Positions 35,037-42,972 of a stretch of DNA of 64,000 nucleotides are shown here, piece after piece (within the stretch, counting starts at the first letter, position 1; the number at the start of each line of letters is the position of its first letter). The translations under genes and the position numbers were made by a program. Origin of the DNA: Metabacillus endolithicus (GTDB taxonomy: Bacteria; Bacillota; Bacilli; Bacillales; Bacillaceae). Location: the NCBI RefSeq assembly GCF_023078335.1, contig NZ_CP095551.1:62001-126000 (forward strand). The letters run 5' to 3'. The notes beneath the pieces are model-generated. The model saw nothing but the letters and a program-made list of their open reading frames with translations. It was not told the origin of the DNA and did not search any database.

Positions 35037-35135
35037 GTGAACTTAGTTGGTTATTTATTTCCTATCGTTTTACCTCTTCTGATATTAGTTTGTATTATAG
35101 GCTTTACTAGGGAAATCTTTAAAAAGAGAAGTTAA
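35037..35135 (+). CDS. 32-residue membrane peptide, copy 1
   Basis: From a GTG 6 bases after GGAGGA: MNLVGYLFPIVLPLLILVCI then a short basic tail (FTREIFKKRS). One membrane helix. A homologue of the same length at 41690 has the same ribosome-site context but 30 percent changed residues, which supports real coding. Size and topology recall type I toxin or regulatory membrane peptides; no antisense RNA was identified. Confidence 0.5.
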   Translation: MNLVGYLFPIVLPLLILVCIIGFTREIFKKRS

Positions 35136-35170
35136 GGGTTAGGTGACTAATTAGTGTTCAAACAACAAAT

Positions 35171-35245
35171 GATCTCCTACAAAGCGCTTATCTTGAAAAT
35201 AAAGGTAAGTGCTTTTTCATGTTAAGGCCAGTTTGTTGGGGACTG
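35171..35245 (+). repeat. Array repeat
   Basis: GATCTCCTACAAAGCGC, stem CTTATCTT...AAGGTAAG, T-run, GTTAAGGCCAGTTTGTTGGG. Confidence 0.8.
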
Positions 35246-35477
35246 AGTTCTTACATCTTAGAATAACTGGTTTAAATTGAGGTTATCGCTTCTTTTGCTA
35301 TATGTAGCTTTGTCGCTTACTTATCAATAAATAAAATTCATAAAGGAAAGTAATGGTTCTTATTCCACTAAAACTGATATATATTAAAATTTCTGAAACC
35401 TCTAAAATAATAAGGAATAGACATAGACATTTTGTATGAAAGTTATTTAAAAAAATTTCATTGGTGGAAGTGATCGA

Positions 35478-35937
35478 GTGAGAGCAAAGAGGCTGATTAT
35501 AATTTTTTTATTAGTGTTAATTGGAGTTCTTGAATTACTTTTCTTAAATTTGAACTCACAAAAATATGTTTATATAACAATGTTTAATACCTTAATACCA
35601 ATACTAAGTACAGTAATTATTGGGATGTTTTTCACAATAGTTGACTTAGATCTTTCTAAGTCATTTATGAGTAAAATTACAACATATATTTCTATTATCT
35701 TGTTGATATGTGTCCCTATAATTTATATTACAACTAAACCTGAATTTACCTATTCAGAAGCCTCAAGGTAGTATTAAGCAAAAAGAGAAAGTGGAAATTA
35801 TAGAAAATCATTCTAAAACTATAAGTGATAATAATGATAAACTGTATTATTCTATTAAAGGGATGAAAGATGGGGTATTAATCCATTTTCAATTTGATCC
35901 ATATACAGGAGAACATATTACATTAAGTCTTAAATAG
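35478..35937 (+). pseudogene. Membrane protein gene with frameshift
   Basis: The GTG start gives 97 residues with helices IIIFLLVLIGVLELLFL and two more, stopping at 35771. From about 35755 the +1 phase reads PIQKPQGSIKQKEKVEIIEN and continues to HITLSLK at 35937, clearly coding-like. One base change near CCTATTCAG would join them into a protein of about 150 residues. Family unknown. Confidence 0.55.
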
Positions 35938-35964
35938 CATTTAAGGTTCTTGGATTGATAAGCG

Positions 35965-36057
35965 GCACTAGTCTTTGCAAATCCTGAAACATTAAAAGTC
36001 ACTGTTGCTTGTATGCATCAACACATTAGAAACACAGTTAATGCGATTAAGAGATAA
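35965..36057 (+). pseudogene. Gene tail fragment
   Basis: A 30-codon open frame without start, ALVFANPETLKVTVACMHQH to NAIKR and stop. It has coding character and ends just before an array repeat. Probably the remnant 3' end of a lost gene. Confidence 0.35.
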
Positions 36058-36068
36058 ATATATATTAT

Positions 36069-36130
36069 AATCTTCAACAACCAAAGCGCGAATGTATAAG
36101 TACATTTGCGCTTTATTTATTAAAGGACCT
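36069..36130 (+). repeat. Array repeat with perfect hairpin
   Basis: AATCTTCAACAACCAAAGCG; AAAGCGCGAATGT pairs with ACATTTGCGCTTT around ATAAGT (one G:T pair), followed by AAAGGACCTGC. Confidence 0.85.
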
Positions 36131-36198
36131 GCTAAATGTGAAGCAATTCGGAGACAATTATAGTATACCTAAAAAAAAAATTGAATGGATGATAAAGC

Positions 36199-36894
36199 AT
36201 GTTTGATAATATAAACTTTTGGACAAATGAAAATTATTTCAGATTAGAAAAATTAACTGAAGATGATGTACAAGATGTTGAAAGGAAGCTAGGTGTAATT
36301 TTGCCTAAAAGCTATATTGAATTATTGCTTCTTCAAAATGGAGGATATATACACTTTAACAATTATCAGGTTGATAATTATCACCTATTTATTGATCACT
36401 TGAGGGGAATAGGTGCTGGAGGTCTTTTAGAAAATGAATACTTGCTAAATGAATGGGGGCTACCTTTAGGACTAGTCTTAATTTCAGGTGACGGTCATAG
36501 CTGGATTGCTCTTGACTATCGTTATCAATCGAGTGATCCACCAGTAGTATATATAGATATTGAAAGTGATACTATTATAAACATCGCTTCTGATTTCGAT
36601 AATTTCTTAAAAAAGCTCTTATCCTTTAAAGAAGTTGAAAATAAAGTACTAAATAAAGCAGATTTTACACCAAACTCTCAAATTGATAGGAATCCTTTTG
36701 TTACAAAATATTCAATTAATGACTTAAGAAGTGAATTGAAAAATAGAGGAGTAATAATAATCTTTGAATATAAAGGTGAGGAATATAACATTACCGACGA
36801 TAAAAAAGGGTTTCATTTTTCCTCAAATAATGAAACTCAATCTTTTCTAACGGGGCAGGATAGTGAAAGAAGAATTAAACTTTTCAATAAATGA
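36199..36894 (+). CDS. SMI1/KNR4 (SUKH-1) family protein, likely immunity
   Basis: 231 residues; a weak GGATGATAAAG precedes the ATG. The SUKH signature is present: DVQDVERKLGVILPKSYIEL then LLLQNGGYI, followed by VYIDIESDTIINIASDFDNF. SUKH proteins are immunity proteins for many nuclease-type toxins. The last 70 residues form an additional small domain. It is followed within 15 bases by another gene, so the pair may be co-transcribed. Confidence 0.75.
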   Translation: MFDNINFWTNENYFRLEKLTEDDVQDVERKLGVILPKSYIELLLLQNGGYIHFNNYQVDNYHLFIDHLRGIGAGGLLENEYLLNEWGLPLGLVLISGDGHSWIALDYRYQSSDPPVVYIDIESDTIINIASDFDNFLKKLLSFKEVENKVLNKADFTPNSQIDRNPFVTKYSINDLRSELKNRGVIIIFEYKGEEYNITDDKKGFHFSSNNETQSFLTGQDSERRIKLFNK

Positions 36895-36907
36895 GTAGGT
36901 GATTATT

Positions 36908-37276
36908 TTGAGACAAAGTTGTAAGGAAATAATGGACAAGCTACTAGCAACAAATTACATTGATGCAAAGTTAAAAGACTTAACTTATGACCATAAATCT
37001 CTCACGGTAGAATTAAAATATGGCGATTTAAAAGGAAATAAAAATGATTATATTGTCATTTTTAAGGGTTGTTTTTCGGTAAGCTTTAACACTTGGCTTG
37101 AAGGAATGATTGGAACAGTACCTAATAATCCAGACGACTTAGATTTTTTTCTCCACAATGTTGAAGTTGAAGAAATCGAAGTTAACGGCATCCAATTATA
37201 TAAATGTTCATTAACAATACCAATGATGGATTGCCAAATTACTTGTGTATCAATAGAAATAAATTATCCTTATTAA
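36908..37276 (+). CDS. Uncharacterised array protein
   Basis: 122 residues from a TTG 6 bases after TAGGTG, 13 bases past the SUKH gene stop. Beta-rich, with alternating strands (HKSLTVELKYGDLK, YIVIFKGCFSVSFN) like Imm50-type immunity proteins; the assignment is uncertain. Likely co-transcribed with the SUKH gene. Confidence 0.5.
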   Translation: MRQSCKEIMDKLLATNYIDAKLKDLTYDHKSLTVELKYGDLKGNKNDYIVIFKGCFSVSFNTWLEGMIGTVPNNPDDLDFFLHNVEVEEIEVNGIQLYKCSLTIPMMDCQITCVSIEINYPY

Positions 37277-37303
37277 AGTAACGGGTTGCGTTAATTCAAT
37301 TAC

Positions 37304-37378
37304 CTTCTTCAGCAATCAAAGCGCAATTATAGATGATTGCGCTCATATTATGTTTTGGCCCATATAAAATGGAAGATC
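37304..37378 (+). repeat. Array repeat, complete copy
   Basis: CTTCTTCAGCAATCAAAGCG, hairpin GCGCAAT...ATTGCGC, then GGCCCATATAAAATGGAAGATC. Confidence 0.85.
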
Positions 37379-37457
37379 TCTCTTGCTCAATTTGAAGGAT
37401 TTTGAAATAATTGGTATTAAGTTAACTAGCAGTTAAATTGAACAAGGGGGAGAAACT

Positions 37458-37616
37458 TTGAAGAAGAAAGGCTTCATTCCTTCAATAATCTTTTGGAGTA
37501 TTATTTTGGTTTTTATTTTAATTTTAGCTTTGTTTGTATTTTGGGGCGAAGATATAAGAGAAAAAATAAAAGAAGGATTTACAGATGATGAGCCAGTATC
37601 AGTTGAAAGTAATTAA
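37458..37616 (+). CDS. Small membrane protein
   Basis: 52 residues from a TTG with AAGGGGGAG upstream: basic start MKKKGFIPS, one long helix (IIFWSIILVFILILALFVFW), acidic tail. No family recognised. Confidence 0.5.
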   Translation: MKKKGFIPSIIFWSIILVFILILALFVFWGEDIREKIKEGFTDDEPVSVESN

Positions 37617-37620
37617 TTAT

Positions 37621-37665
37621 TCAATTATAGGACACTGTTCTTGAATAAGGATAGTCGCTTTTTTT
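37621..37665 (+). repeat. Array repeat, degenerate
   Basis: TCAATTATAGGACACTGTTC...AAGGATAGTCGC and a T-run. The left end is eroded. Confidence 0.5.
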
Positions 37666-37721
37666 ATTATACAGATGAACTTTTCCTTTTTAAGTTGAAC
37701 TTGTTTTAAGAGGAGGAAATG

Positions 37722-37982
37722 ATGAAACAGGCATTAGGAATATTTATTAGTTTTTCAGCTATTTTTACATACCTATTTATAGATACTCTTTATTATTTTC
37801 GTCCTATTGAAGAGAAAATAACAAATGATATTACGGGAGTTTCAACAGTTATATATAACTATCCTTCGATGTATTGGTTAATTTGTATCATTTTAATAAT
37901 TACTTTTATTCTTGGAATATACCTTATTTTAGCAAAGGAAAAGCAACCTGAAGAAGGTCCACTCTGTGATACTTCAAAATAA
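37722..37982 (+). CDS. Small two-helix membrane protein
   Basis: 86 residues; AGGAGG lies 5 bases before this ATG. Helices at about 5-25 and 52-72 (WLICIILIITFILGIYLILA) flank an outer loop. The cytoplasmic tail is charged. No family recognised. Confidence 0.5.
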   Translation: MKQALGIFISFSAIFTYLFIDTLYYFRPIEEKITNDITGVSTVIYNYPSMYWLICIILIITFILGIYLILAKEKQPEEGPLCDTSK

Positions 37983-38137
37983 CCAAATGGGCTGGATGAT
38001 TGTTCTCGGAGTCGGGATCACGGCATTAAATAACTCACAAGAATAAAGGATTTTTGTAACATCTTTAAGTTTATTTGTAAGTTATTTGTTATTTTTGCAG
38101 CTTATTCACTACATAACAACACTTTAGTGAATTTTGT

Positions 38138-38196
38138 GATCTTAAGCAATTAAGCGCAATAGTAGAAAAGGGACCGTCATCGACGTCCCTTTTTTG
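38138..38196 (+). repeat. Array repeat followed by terminator
   Basis: GATCTTAAGCAATTAAGCGC, then the strong hairpin AAGGGAC-CGTCATCGAC-GTCCCTTTTTT. Confidence 0.75.
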
Positions 38197-38283
38197 TATC
38201 AACTAAAATAGGAACAAGCAGGTGATAACAATCTATATGGAGAATATTAGGTAATGATTATATATAGATTCGGGGGAGTATTA

Positions 38284-38694
38284 ATGGAGTGGCGTAAAGA
38301 TGATTTTATGGTTAGTGACAATATCGAACTTATAAACTTAGATGCTGTCCAGAAGTTTCTTTCTACAACATATTGGGCATCAAATAGATCAATAGAAACG
38401 ATTGAAAATAGTATTAACAACTCACTTTCGTTTGGATTATACCATAGAGGTAAACAAATTGGATTTGCGAGAGTAGTTACAGACAAGGCTGTTTTTTCTT
38501 GGATTTTGGATGTGGTTATAGATGATAAATACAGAGGTAATGGATTAGGAAAATGGTTAATGGAGTGTTTATTTGAGCATCCAGAAATAAAATATACTGC
38601 ATTTGCTTTGGCGACTTCCGATGCTCATGAATTTTATAGTAAATTCGACTTTATAAACAATAAATGTATGACCAAACCTTTACTGACTAAATAA
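38284..38694 (+). CDS. GNAT-family N-acetyltransferase
   Basis: 136 residues from the ATG after GGGGGAG; an upstream ATG lacks a ribosome site. The acetyl-CoA loop is clear: VVIDDKYRGNGLGKWLM (motif A, R-x-x-G-x-G-L). KQIGFARVVTDKAVFSWILD before it and FALATSDAHEFYSKFDF after it complete the GNAT fold. Substrate unknown. It is a metabolic-type cargo gene among immunity-like genes. Confidence 0.85.
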   Translation: MEWRKDDFMVSDNIELINLDAVQKFLSTTYWASNRSIETIENSINNSLSFGLYHRGKQIGFARVVTDKAVFSWILDVVIDDKYRGNGLGKWLMECLFEHPEIKYTAFALATSDAHEFYSKFDFINNKCMTKPLLTK

Positions 38695-38813
38695 TTAACA
38701 TTAATTTTGGGGAAATTTATTTGAATTAAGGAGATTATTTTCTATAGAACTTGAAGTGTTTAATCAGAAATAATTTATCTTTTTTTTATTGTCATTTTAA
38801 AAGGAGTGTTTTC

Positions 38814-39203
38814 ATGCCATTAGTAAAGGTATATCTCAAAAATAGGATAGATATTGATAAACAAGGAATTGCAAATAGATTAAGAAATATAATGCAAAAA
38901 GTCTTGCATGTACCTTTGGAAGATGGACCAGTGCAGTTTTTAGAAATTGAAGAATCAAATTGGTTTATGCCAGAAGGATGGGACGAAGAATTTGTTTTTA
39001 TAGAGGTATTAATGTTTCCAGGTCGAAAAAAAGAGACAAAAGAAACATTAATATCAGAATTTGCAGAGGCATTATCACAAACCTTGAATATAAGTAAAAA
39101 TTCTATAATTACAACATTACATGAACCTAACCTTGATAATTGGGGTATAAGGGGTGGAAAGCAAGCATCTAGTGTAGGAATTAATTTTGACTTAGACGTA
39201 TAA
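38814..39203 (+). CDS. Tautomerase-superfamily protein
   Basis: 129 residues; AAGGAGTG precedes the ATG at 38814. After Met removal the protein starts with Pro (PLVKVYLKNRIDI), the catalytic N-terminal proline of the 4-oxalocrotonate tautomerase superfamily. The closing NWGIRGGKQAS resembles the longer Tautomerase_2 group. It would tautomerise small oxo-acids; actual substrate unknown. A longer upstream start is less likely because it would bury the proline. Confidence 0.75.
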   Translation: MPLVKVYLKNRIDIDKQGIANRLRNIMQKVLHVPLEDGPVQFLEIEESNWFMPEGWDEEFVFIEVLMFPGRKKETKETLISEFAEALSQTLNISKNSIITTLHEPNLDNWGIRGGKQASSVGINFDLDV

Positions 39204-39231
39204 ATTTTTAGTTCTAAAACATTAGAGTAAC

Positions 39232-39280
39232 CAATCTTCAACAATCAAAGCGCCTTTCTGGAACAAGGAAAAAGATGCTT
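39232..39280 (+). repeat. Array repeat
   Basis: CAATCTTCAACAATCAAAGC, core GCGCC, TTTCTGGAACAAGGAAA. Confidence 0.8.
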
Positions 39281-39536
39281 ATTAAACTTTTACTAGTTTA
39301 CACGGTTCTTGTTCGAATAATAATTAAAGTGCCACCTAAGGAGAAAGAGTAAAGGGACCTGTGATTTAGTAACTATTTTCCTTTAATTATTAAAATTCAG
39401 CCTAAATACTTAGCACTATAACATTATGGAGAACTAGTCTTTTAGATGTGAACTTACAGACAATCATTTACAAATACCTCCTAAATAGGTAAAGTTTACT
39501 AGAATTCATAGTTAAATACATAAGGAGGAGTTCGTT

Positions 39537-40580
39537 TTGAGTAATAAGATTAGATTTTCAATATTTATTGTACTTTTAACATTTACTTTATTATGTGGAT
39601 TAGATGGTAATCCTGCAAATGCAAAAGAAGCTAGTGAAGAGAAAGTTAAGATTACAAAAGAGTTTTATATTGATAAGTTAGAAGATGGTAGGGTGGAAGT
39701 TTTAGATAAAGTCATTAAAATAAATGAAAAACAAGCTGATAAAGTTTTGACGGAAATGGGATTTAGTACAGAAGAGATTAATCAAATAACACCTGAAATT
39801 AAAATTGATATTGCAAAGAATGGTGGGAAAAAAGTAGAAACAAACACAGAAGAAGTAAGTTATAGCATGTATGATCCGGTAAGTAATAGTAGTTATGAAA
39901 TCAAAGGGAAATCACTAGATGAAGTAAAAGAAAAGGCTACAAAAAAGGCGAAGGAAATCAATGAGTCAAGAAGAAAAGATAAAGGAAATGAAGCTCAAAC
40001 ACAATCAGTAGGTAGTACTAGAGTTTTAGCAGGCGGTTTTGATCAGACATATAATGGATGGGATAGGGTAGATGCCGAACATGATTGGAAAGGACAAACG
40101 TATGTTATTTACAACGGAAGAACATCAAATGGAAGTGAGTTAAGATATTCTGTTTATAATAACTTTCATTGGGATTCTCAACCCTTTGCGAATTTCAATG
40201 ACGAATTTGCAGTTTGGTTTAATGAACGTGGTACAAAATACGCTCCTAATAAAGATTCTTTGGTTTCATATACTGGTTCAACAAGTACAGTTTCTCGTGA
40301 ACTTACTTCAAAACTTAAAGAAGACGATTTATATGGAACGACTTGGGAATTTAGTTGGTCATCACCATATGTAATTTATAAAGTTGCTGGTTGGGGAAAA
40401 CAAGAAGTAAGATTACATAGTAATGAAATGCATGGGAGGACCTATACAGTTCAAGGAGCCCATTTTCATCCACACTTCCCTGGCGGCAAGTCAATAGATG
40501 TCGGTGTTGGGGGAATCACTTTTGGGTTGGCTGCCGGAGATAAATGGAAATGGACGGAGTCATTTATAGTAAACGACTAA
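39537..40580 (+). CDS. Secreted protein of unknown function
   Basis: 347 residues from a TTG after GGAGGAG. Signal peptide about 1-30 (FSIFIVLLTFTLLCGLDGN, cleavage near ANA-KEA). A charged, helical middle (about 110-155) precedes a C-terminal domain from about 160 with Trp/Tyr/His-rich strands, including GAHFHPHFPGGKSIDVG. Its size is above most neighbours. The His cluster might bind metal. It could be a secreted effector or surface protein; family unrecognised. Confidence 0.5.
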   Translation: MSNKIRFSIFIVLLTFTLLCGLDGNPANAKEASEEKVKITKEFYIDKLEDGRVEVLDKVIKINEKQADKVLTEMGFSTEEINQITPEIKIDIAKNGGKKVETNTEEVSYSMYDPVSNSSYEIKGKSLDEVKEKATKKAKEINESRRKDKGNEAQTQSVGSTRVLAGGFDQTYNGWDRVDAEHDWKGQTYVIYNGRTSNGSELRYSVYNNFHWDSQPFANFNDEFAVWFNERGTKYAPNKDSLVSYTGSTSTVSRELTSKLKEDDLYGTTWEFSWSSPYVIYKVAGWGKQEVRLHSNEMHGRTYTVQGAHFHPHFPGGKSIDVGVGGITFGLAAGDKWKWTESFIVND

Positions 40581-40635
40581 TATTGATCTCACTTGTTTTG
40601 CTGAAGAATTTAGATAATATAGTTAGGGGGGGAAT

Positions 40636-41130
40636 ATGCAAAGAAAATATATAATTATTATTTTATTGATAGCAATAATAATTATGTTAACAAATGTAAG
40701 TGGTTCTATCTTTAAAACAGTTAATAAAACGAAAACTCTTGAACAGGAAACCAACTCAATTGTCAATATCAAGATCTCTGAACCTTCAAAATTCCCGTTT
40801 GAAATTGTTAGTAAATCTAACGAAATAATTATCGATGATAAGACTCATGAATTCATTTACAGATATAAAGGTGAAAACCCAGAAAGAGAACTAGTATTAA
40901 TAATTGATAAAATAGTTTATGAAAATGACAATAGAAGTAGTTCAGACTATGGTACAGAAGAATATGAACTAGCAAACGGTGAAGCATCATATTATCTAGA
41001 AAATGAGGATGTACAATATCTTACTTTTAATTACAAGGAGTACCTAGCTAGAATCGTTTATGACTTTCAAGGGAAAAAGCCTTTAAACGTACAAGAATTA
41101 GTCAAGTTAGCTAACCAAGTAATTGAGTGA
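40636..41130 (+). CDS. Membrane-anchored or secreted protein
   Basis: 164 residues; GGGGGGAAT precedes the ATG. N-terminal helix YIIIILLIAIIIMLTN without a clear cleavage site. The outer part is beta-rich and acidic (FIYRYKGENPERELVLIIDK). It follows the secreted protein by 55 bases and is probably co-transcribed. A perfect inverted repeat GAGTCAGTT-TAATT-AACTGACTC follows at 41149. Confidence 0.5.
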   Translation: MQRKYIIIILLIAIIIMLTNVSGSIFKTVNKTKTLEQETNSIVNIKISEPSKFPFEIVSKSNEIIIDDKTHEFIYRYKGENPERELVLIIDKIVYENDNRSSSDYGTEEYELANGEASYYLENEDVQYLTFNYKEYLARIVYDFQGKKPLNVQELVKLANQVIE

Positions 41131-41183
41131 AATTTTAACGATTAATAGAGTCAGTTTAATTAACTGACTCCATTAATATTATA

Positions 41184-41532
41184 TATGAAGATTCATATGT
41201 TGGTGATAACAATGCGGTTTCACATATTTTAAGTTCTTTACCAAGCAATGAACATTTAGAATGGGTTGAACTTAAAACTAAGGAAGAACCTTATGGAATA
41301 AACATAAATTATAATTTAGAAGTAGAACAAAAGATTACGAAGAAGCAGTGATATACAACGGTACATTTTTATTGTCATTAATTCAAAATTCTGACAGGAT
41401 AAACTTTAATTTTGAGAATTAGAATATAAAATAACGAGGGTAAGACTAGAAGAATTGTATGGAAGAGAACCAAATGATTTTACGAATGAAAAAGAGTTGA
41501 AAAAGTTTGTTCAACTACAATTGGAAGATTAA
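41184..41532 (+). pseudogene. DUF4825-like gene remnant
   Basis: No valid start. Open pieces in changing phases read YEDSYVGDNNAVSHILSSLP, EEPYGINI, AVIYNGTFLLSLIQNSDRIN and RVRLEELYGREPNDF to a stop at 41532. Order and motifs (YVGDNNAV, LP, EPYG, the LIQN segment) follow the DUF4825 pattern of extracytoplasmic Bacillus proteins. At least two frame breaks and a missing 5' end. Confidence 0.5.
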
Positions 41533-41576
41533 AGCAATGTAAATCAGCTTCTTAAGTAGAATGTATTACATTACGG

Positions 41577-41610
41577 TATCTTCAGCAATCAAAGCGCTGT
41601 TGTTGAGGAA
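41577..41610 (+). repeat. Array repeat
   Basis: TATCTTCAGCAATCAAAGCG then CTGTTGTTGAGGAA, matching 34930. Confidence 0.8.
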
Positions 41611-41689
41611 TACCAGTAAATTAATCGAGTCATTAGACATAGGTGAACTTCATATCATATACAAACTAATATGAGTGGAGGGTAAAATC

Positions 41690-41788
41690 TTGGATTTACT
41701 GGGTTATTTGTTTCCTATCGTTATACCTTTCTTAATATTAATTTGTATTATAGGTTTTACTAGTGAAGTGTTTAAAAAGAAATGTTAA
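41690..41788 (+). CDS. 32-residue membrane peptide, copy 2
   Basis: From a TTG 7 bases after GGAGGG: MDLLGYLFPIVIPFLILICI and the tail FTSEVFKKKC. Same length, topology and leader as copy 1 at 35037; the homology starts in the array repeat. It is followed by a strong terminator. Confidence 0.5.
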   Translation: MDLLGYLFPIVIPFLILICIIGFTSEVFKKKC

Positions 41789-41800
41789 AAGTCAAAGTTT

Positions 41801-41862
41801 TCGATCAGCAAATGTCTACCAAAAAGTGCTTATCCTTAAAAAATTATGGATAAGCACTTTTT
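41801..41862 (+). repeat. Array repeat, last copy before the 42-53 kb insert, with terminator
   Basis: CGATCAGCAAATGTCTACCA then AAAGTGCTTATCC-loop-GGATAAGCACTTTTTT, a perfect 12-base stem. Confidence 0.75.
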
Positions 41863-41895
41863 TATTTTCGAGGCAAATGAGGTATATGATGAATT

Positions 41896-42269
41896 ATAAA
41901 AAGGCAGTAAATATGAATCGAGGATCTGTATTTCTAAATTAATTTTTTCCGTTTTGTTTTTAGTAGTCTTATTTCGCTTCCTGTACATAATGGTAACTGG
42001 AACAGTAGATGGTATTAATCTTGTTGAAAATAAGGAAACTAGAATAACAAAAGAAGGGTATTTTAGAAGGGAAAAAGGGAGAAATACTTACGAACAATGG
42101 TGAAAAAATTGCAGTCGATTCACAAGTATACACAGTGATAGGTGTACTTAGCAAAGAAAGTCCAAACCATATAAAAGACATTCCAGATAATGCAGCAAAA
42201 TTGGCTGAAGTATTAAACATTGACTCCAAAGATATTGAAAAATCGTTAAGTGATAGTAAAGCATATTAA
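41896..42269 (+). pseudogene. Class B penicillin-binding protein N-terminal remnant
   Basis: Pieces in two phases read SKLIFSVLFLVVLFRFLYIM, VTGTVDGINLVENKE and, after a shift near 42050, KKGILEGKKGEILTNNGEKI then AVDSQVYTVIGVL and AAKLAEVLNI. This is the membrane anchor and dimerisation start of a class B PBP (PBP2B-like: R-x-x-Y, GxVxGxxL, RGxIxDRNG, then the A-x-x-L-x-x-x-L helix). It stops at 42269 with no transpeptidase domain. Start and catalytic part are missing, so it is a dead fragment. Confidence 0.6.
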
Positions 42270-42692
42270 GTTGAGTTAGGTAAAATAGGCAGAAATATAA
42301 CATTTACTCAAATGATGCCATCCCCCTTGTATTATGAAGATGCATAGAAAATGTGAATTCCGAAAACTCTTGTTTCATTATACCTAAAACATCGTAAATA
42401 AGTTTTGGGTCACCTGTACCGCGCGATTGTTAAGAATTGCAGGCAGAAAATGATCAAACATTATTATGTATAATTGTATAGTGCTTTATAGAGAATAATC
42501 CCGTTTTGATCAATCTTTTTTTCGAAACAGGTTCATTTAATTTGAAGTAAAATGTGGATTTTCAGGGTGTTAATGATCAAATTTTATTTTAAAGCTACAT
42601 TTATGTTTGAAAACTACCTTATCGTTGTAAAATTCGTATTATCCTGACGTTACCCTATAATATTAATATTATTTTATTATAAAACCTCAATT
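42270..42692 (+). other. Intergenic stretch at the left edge of the insert
   Basis: No credible gene. It contains AGGTTCATTTAATTTGAAG at about 42530, which resembles GGGTCATTTAATTGAAT at about 51800 on the other side of the recombinase-TIR block. Confidence 0.35.
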
Positions 42693-42884
42693 TCACTTAT
42701 AAAAAGTATCATTAGGGTTTTCATTATGTGATAGTTGATTTTCCAAATAGATATTTACCAATTCATCAATAATTTTACTTAGTCGTAATGCTTGTTCTGA
42801 ATTAATACCATGCTCATTGATTACTTTATACATTAAATTTCTTGTTGGTTCAATTAAATTTAACTTCAATTCTTCATGATCCAT
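42693..42884 (-). CDS. Spo0E-like aspartyl-phosphate phosphatase
   Basis: 63 residues from the ATG at 42884 (MDHEELKLNLIEPTRNLMYK), with AAAGG 10 bases upstream; the longer start at 42935 has no ribosome site. The core GINSEQALRLSKIIDELVNI is the Spo0E signature. It should dephosphorylate Spo0A-P or a similar regulator and delay sporulation or change cell fate. It lies next to the recombinase, as often seen for Spo0E genes on mobile DNA. Confidence 0.75.
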   Translation of the reverse strand: MDHEELKLNLIEPTRNLMYKVINEHGINSEQALRLSKIIDELVNIYLENQLSHNENPNDTFYK

Positions 42885-42972
42885 ATTGGTCAGGCCTTTC
42901 TCATTGTTAATGGATGTATGTATACCTTGAACCATTATATAATTAGTAAATAAATGTTTGTACTGGTATTTA

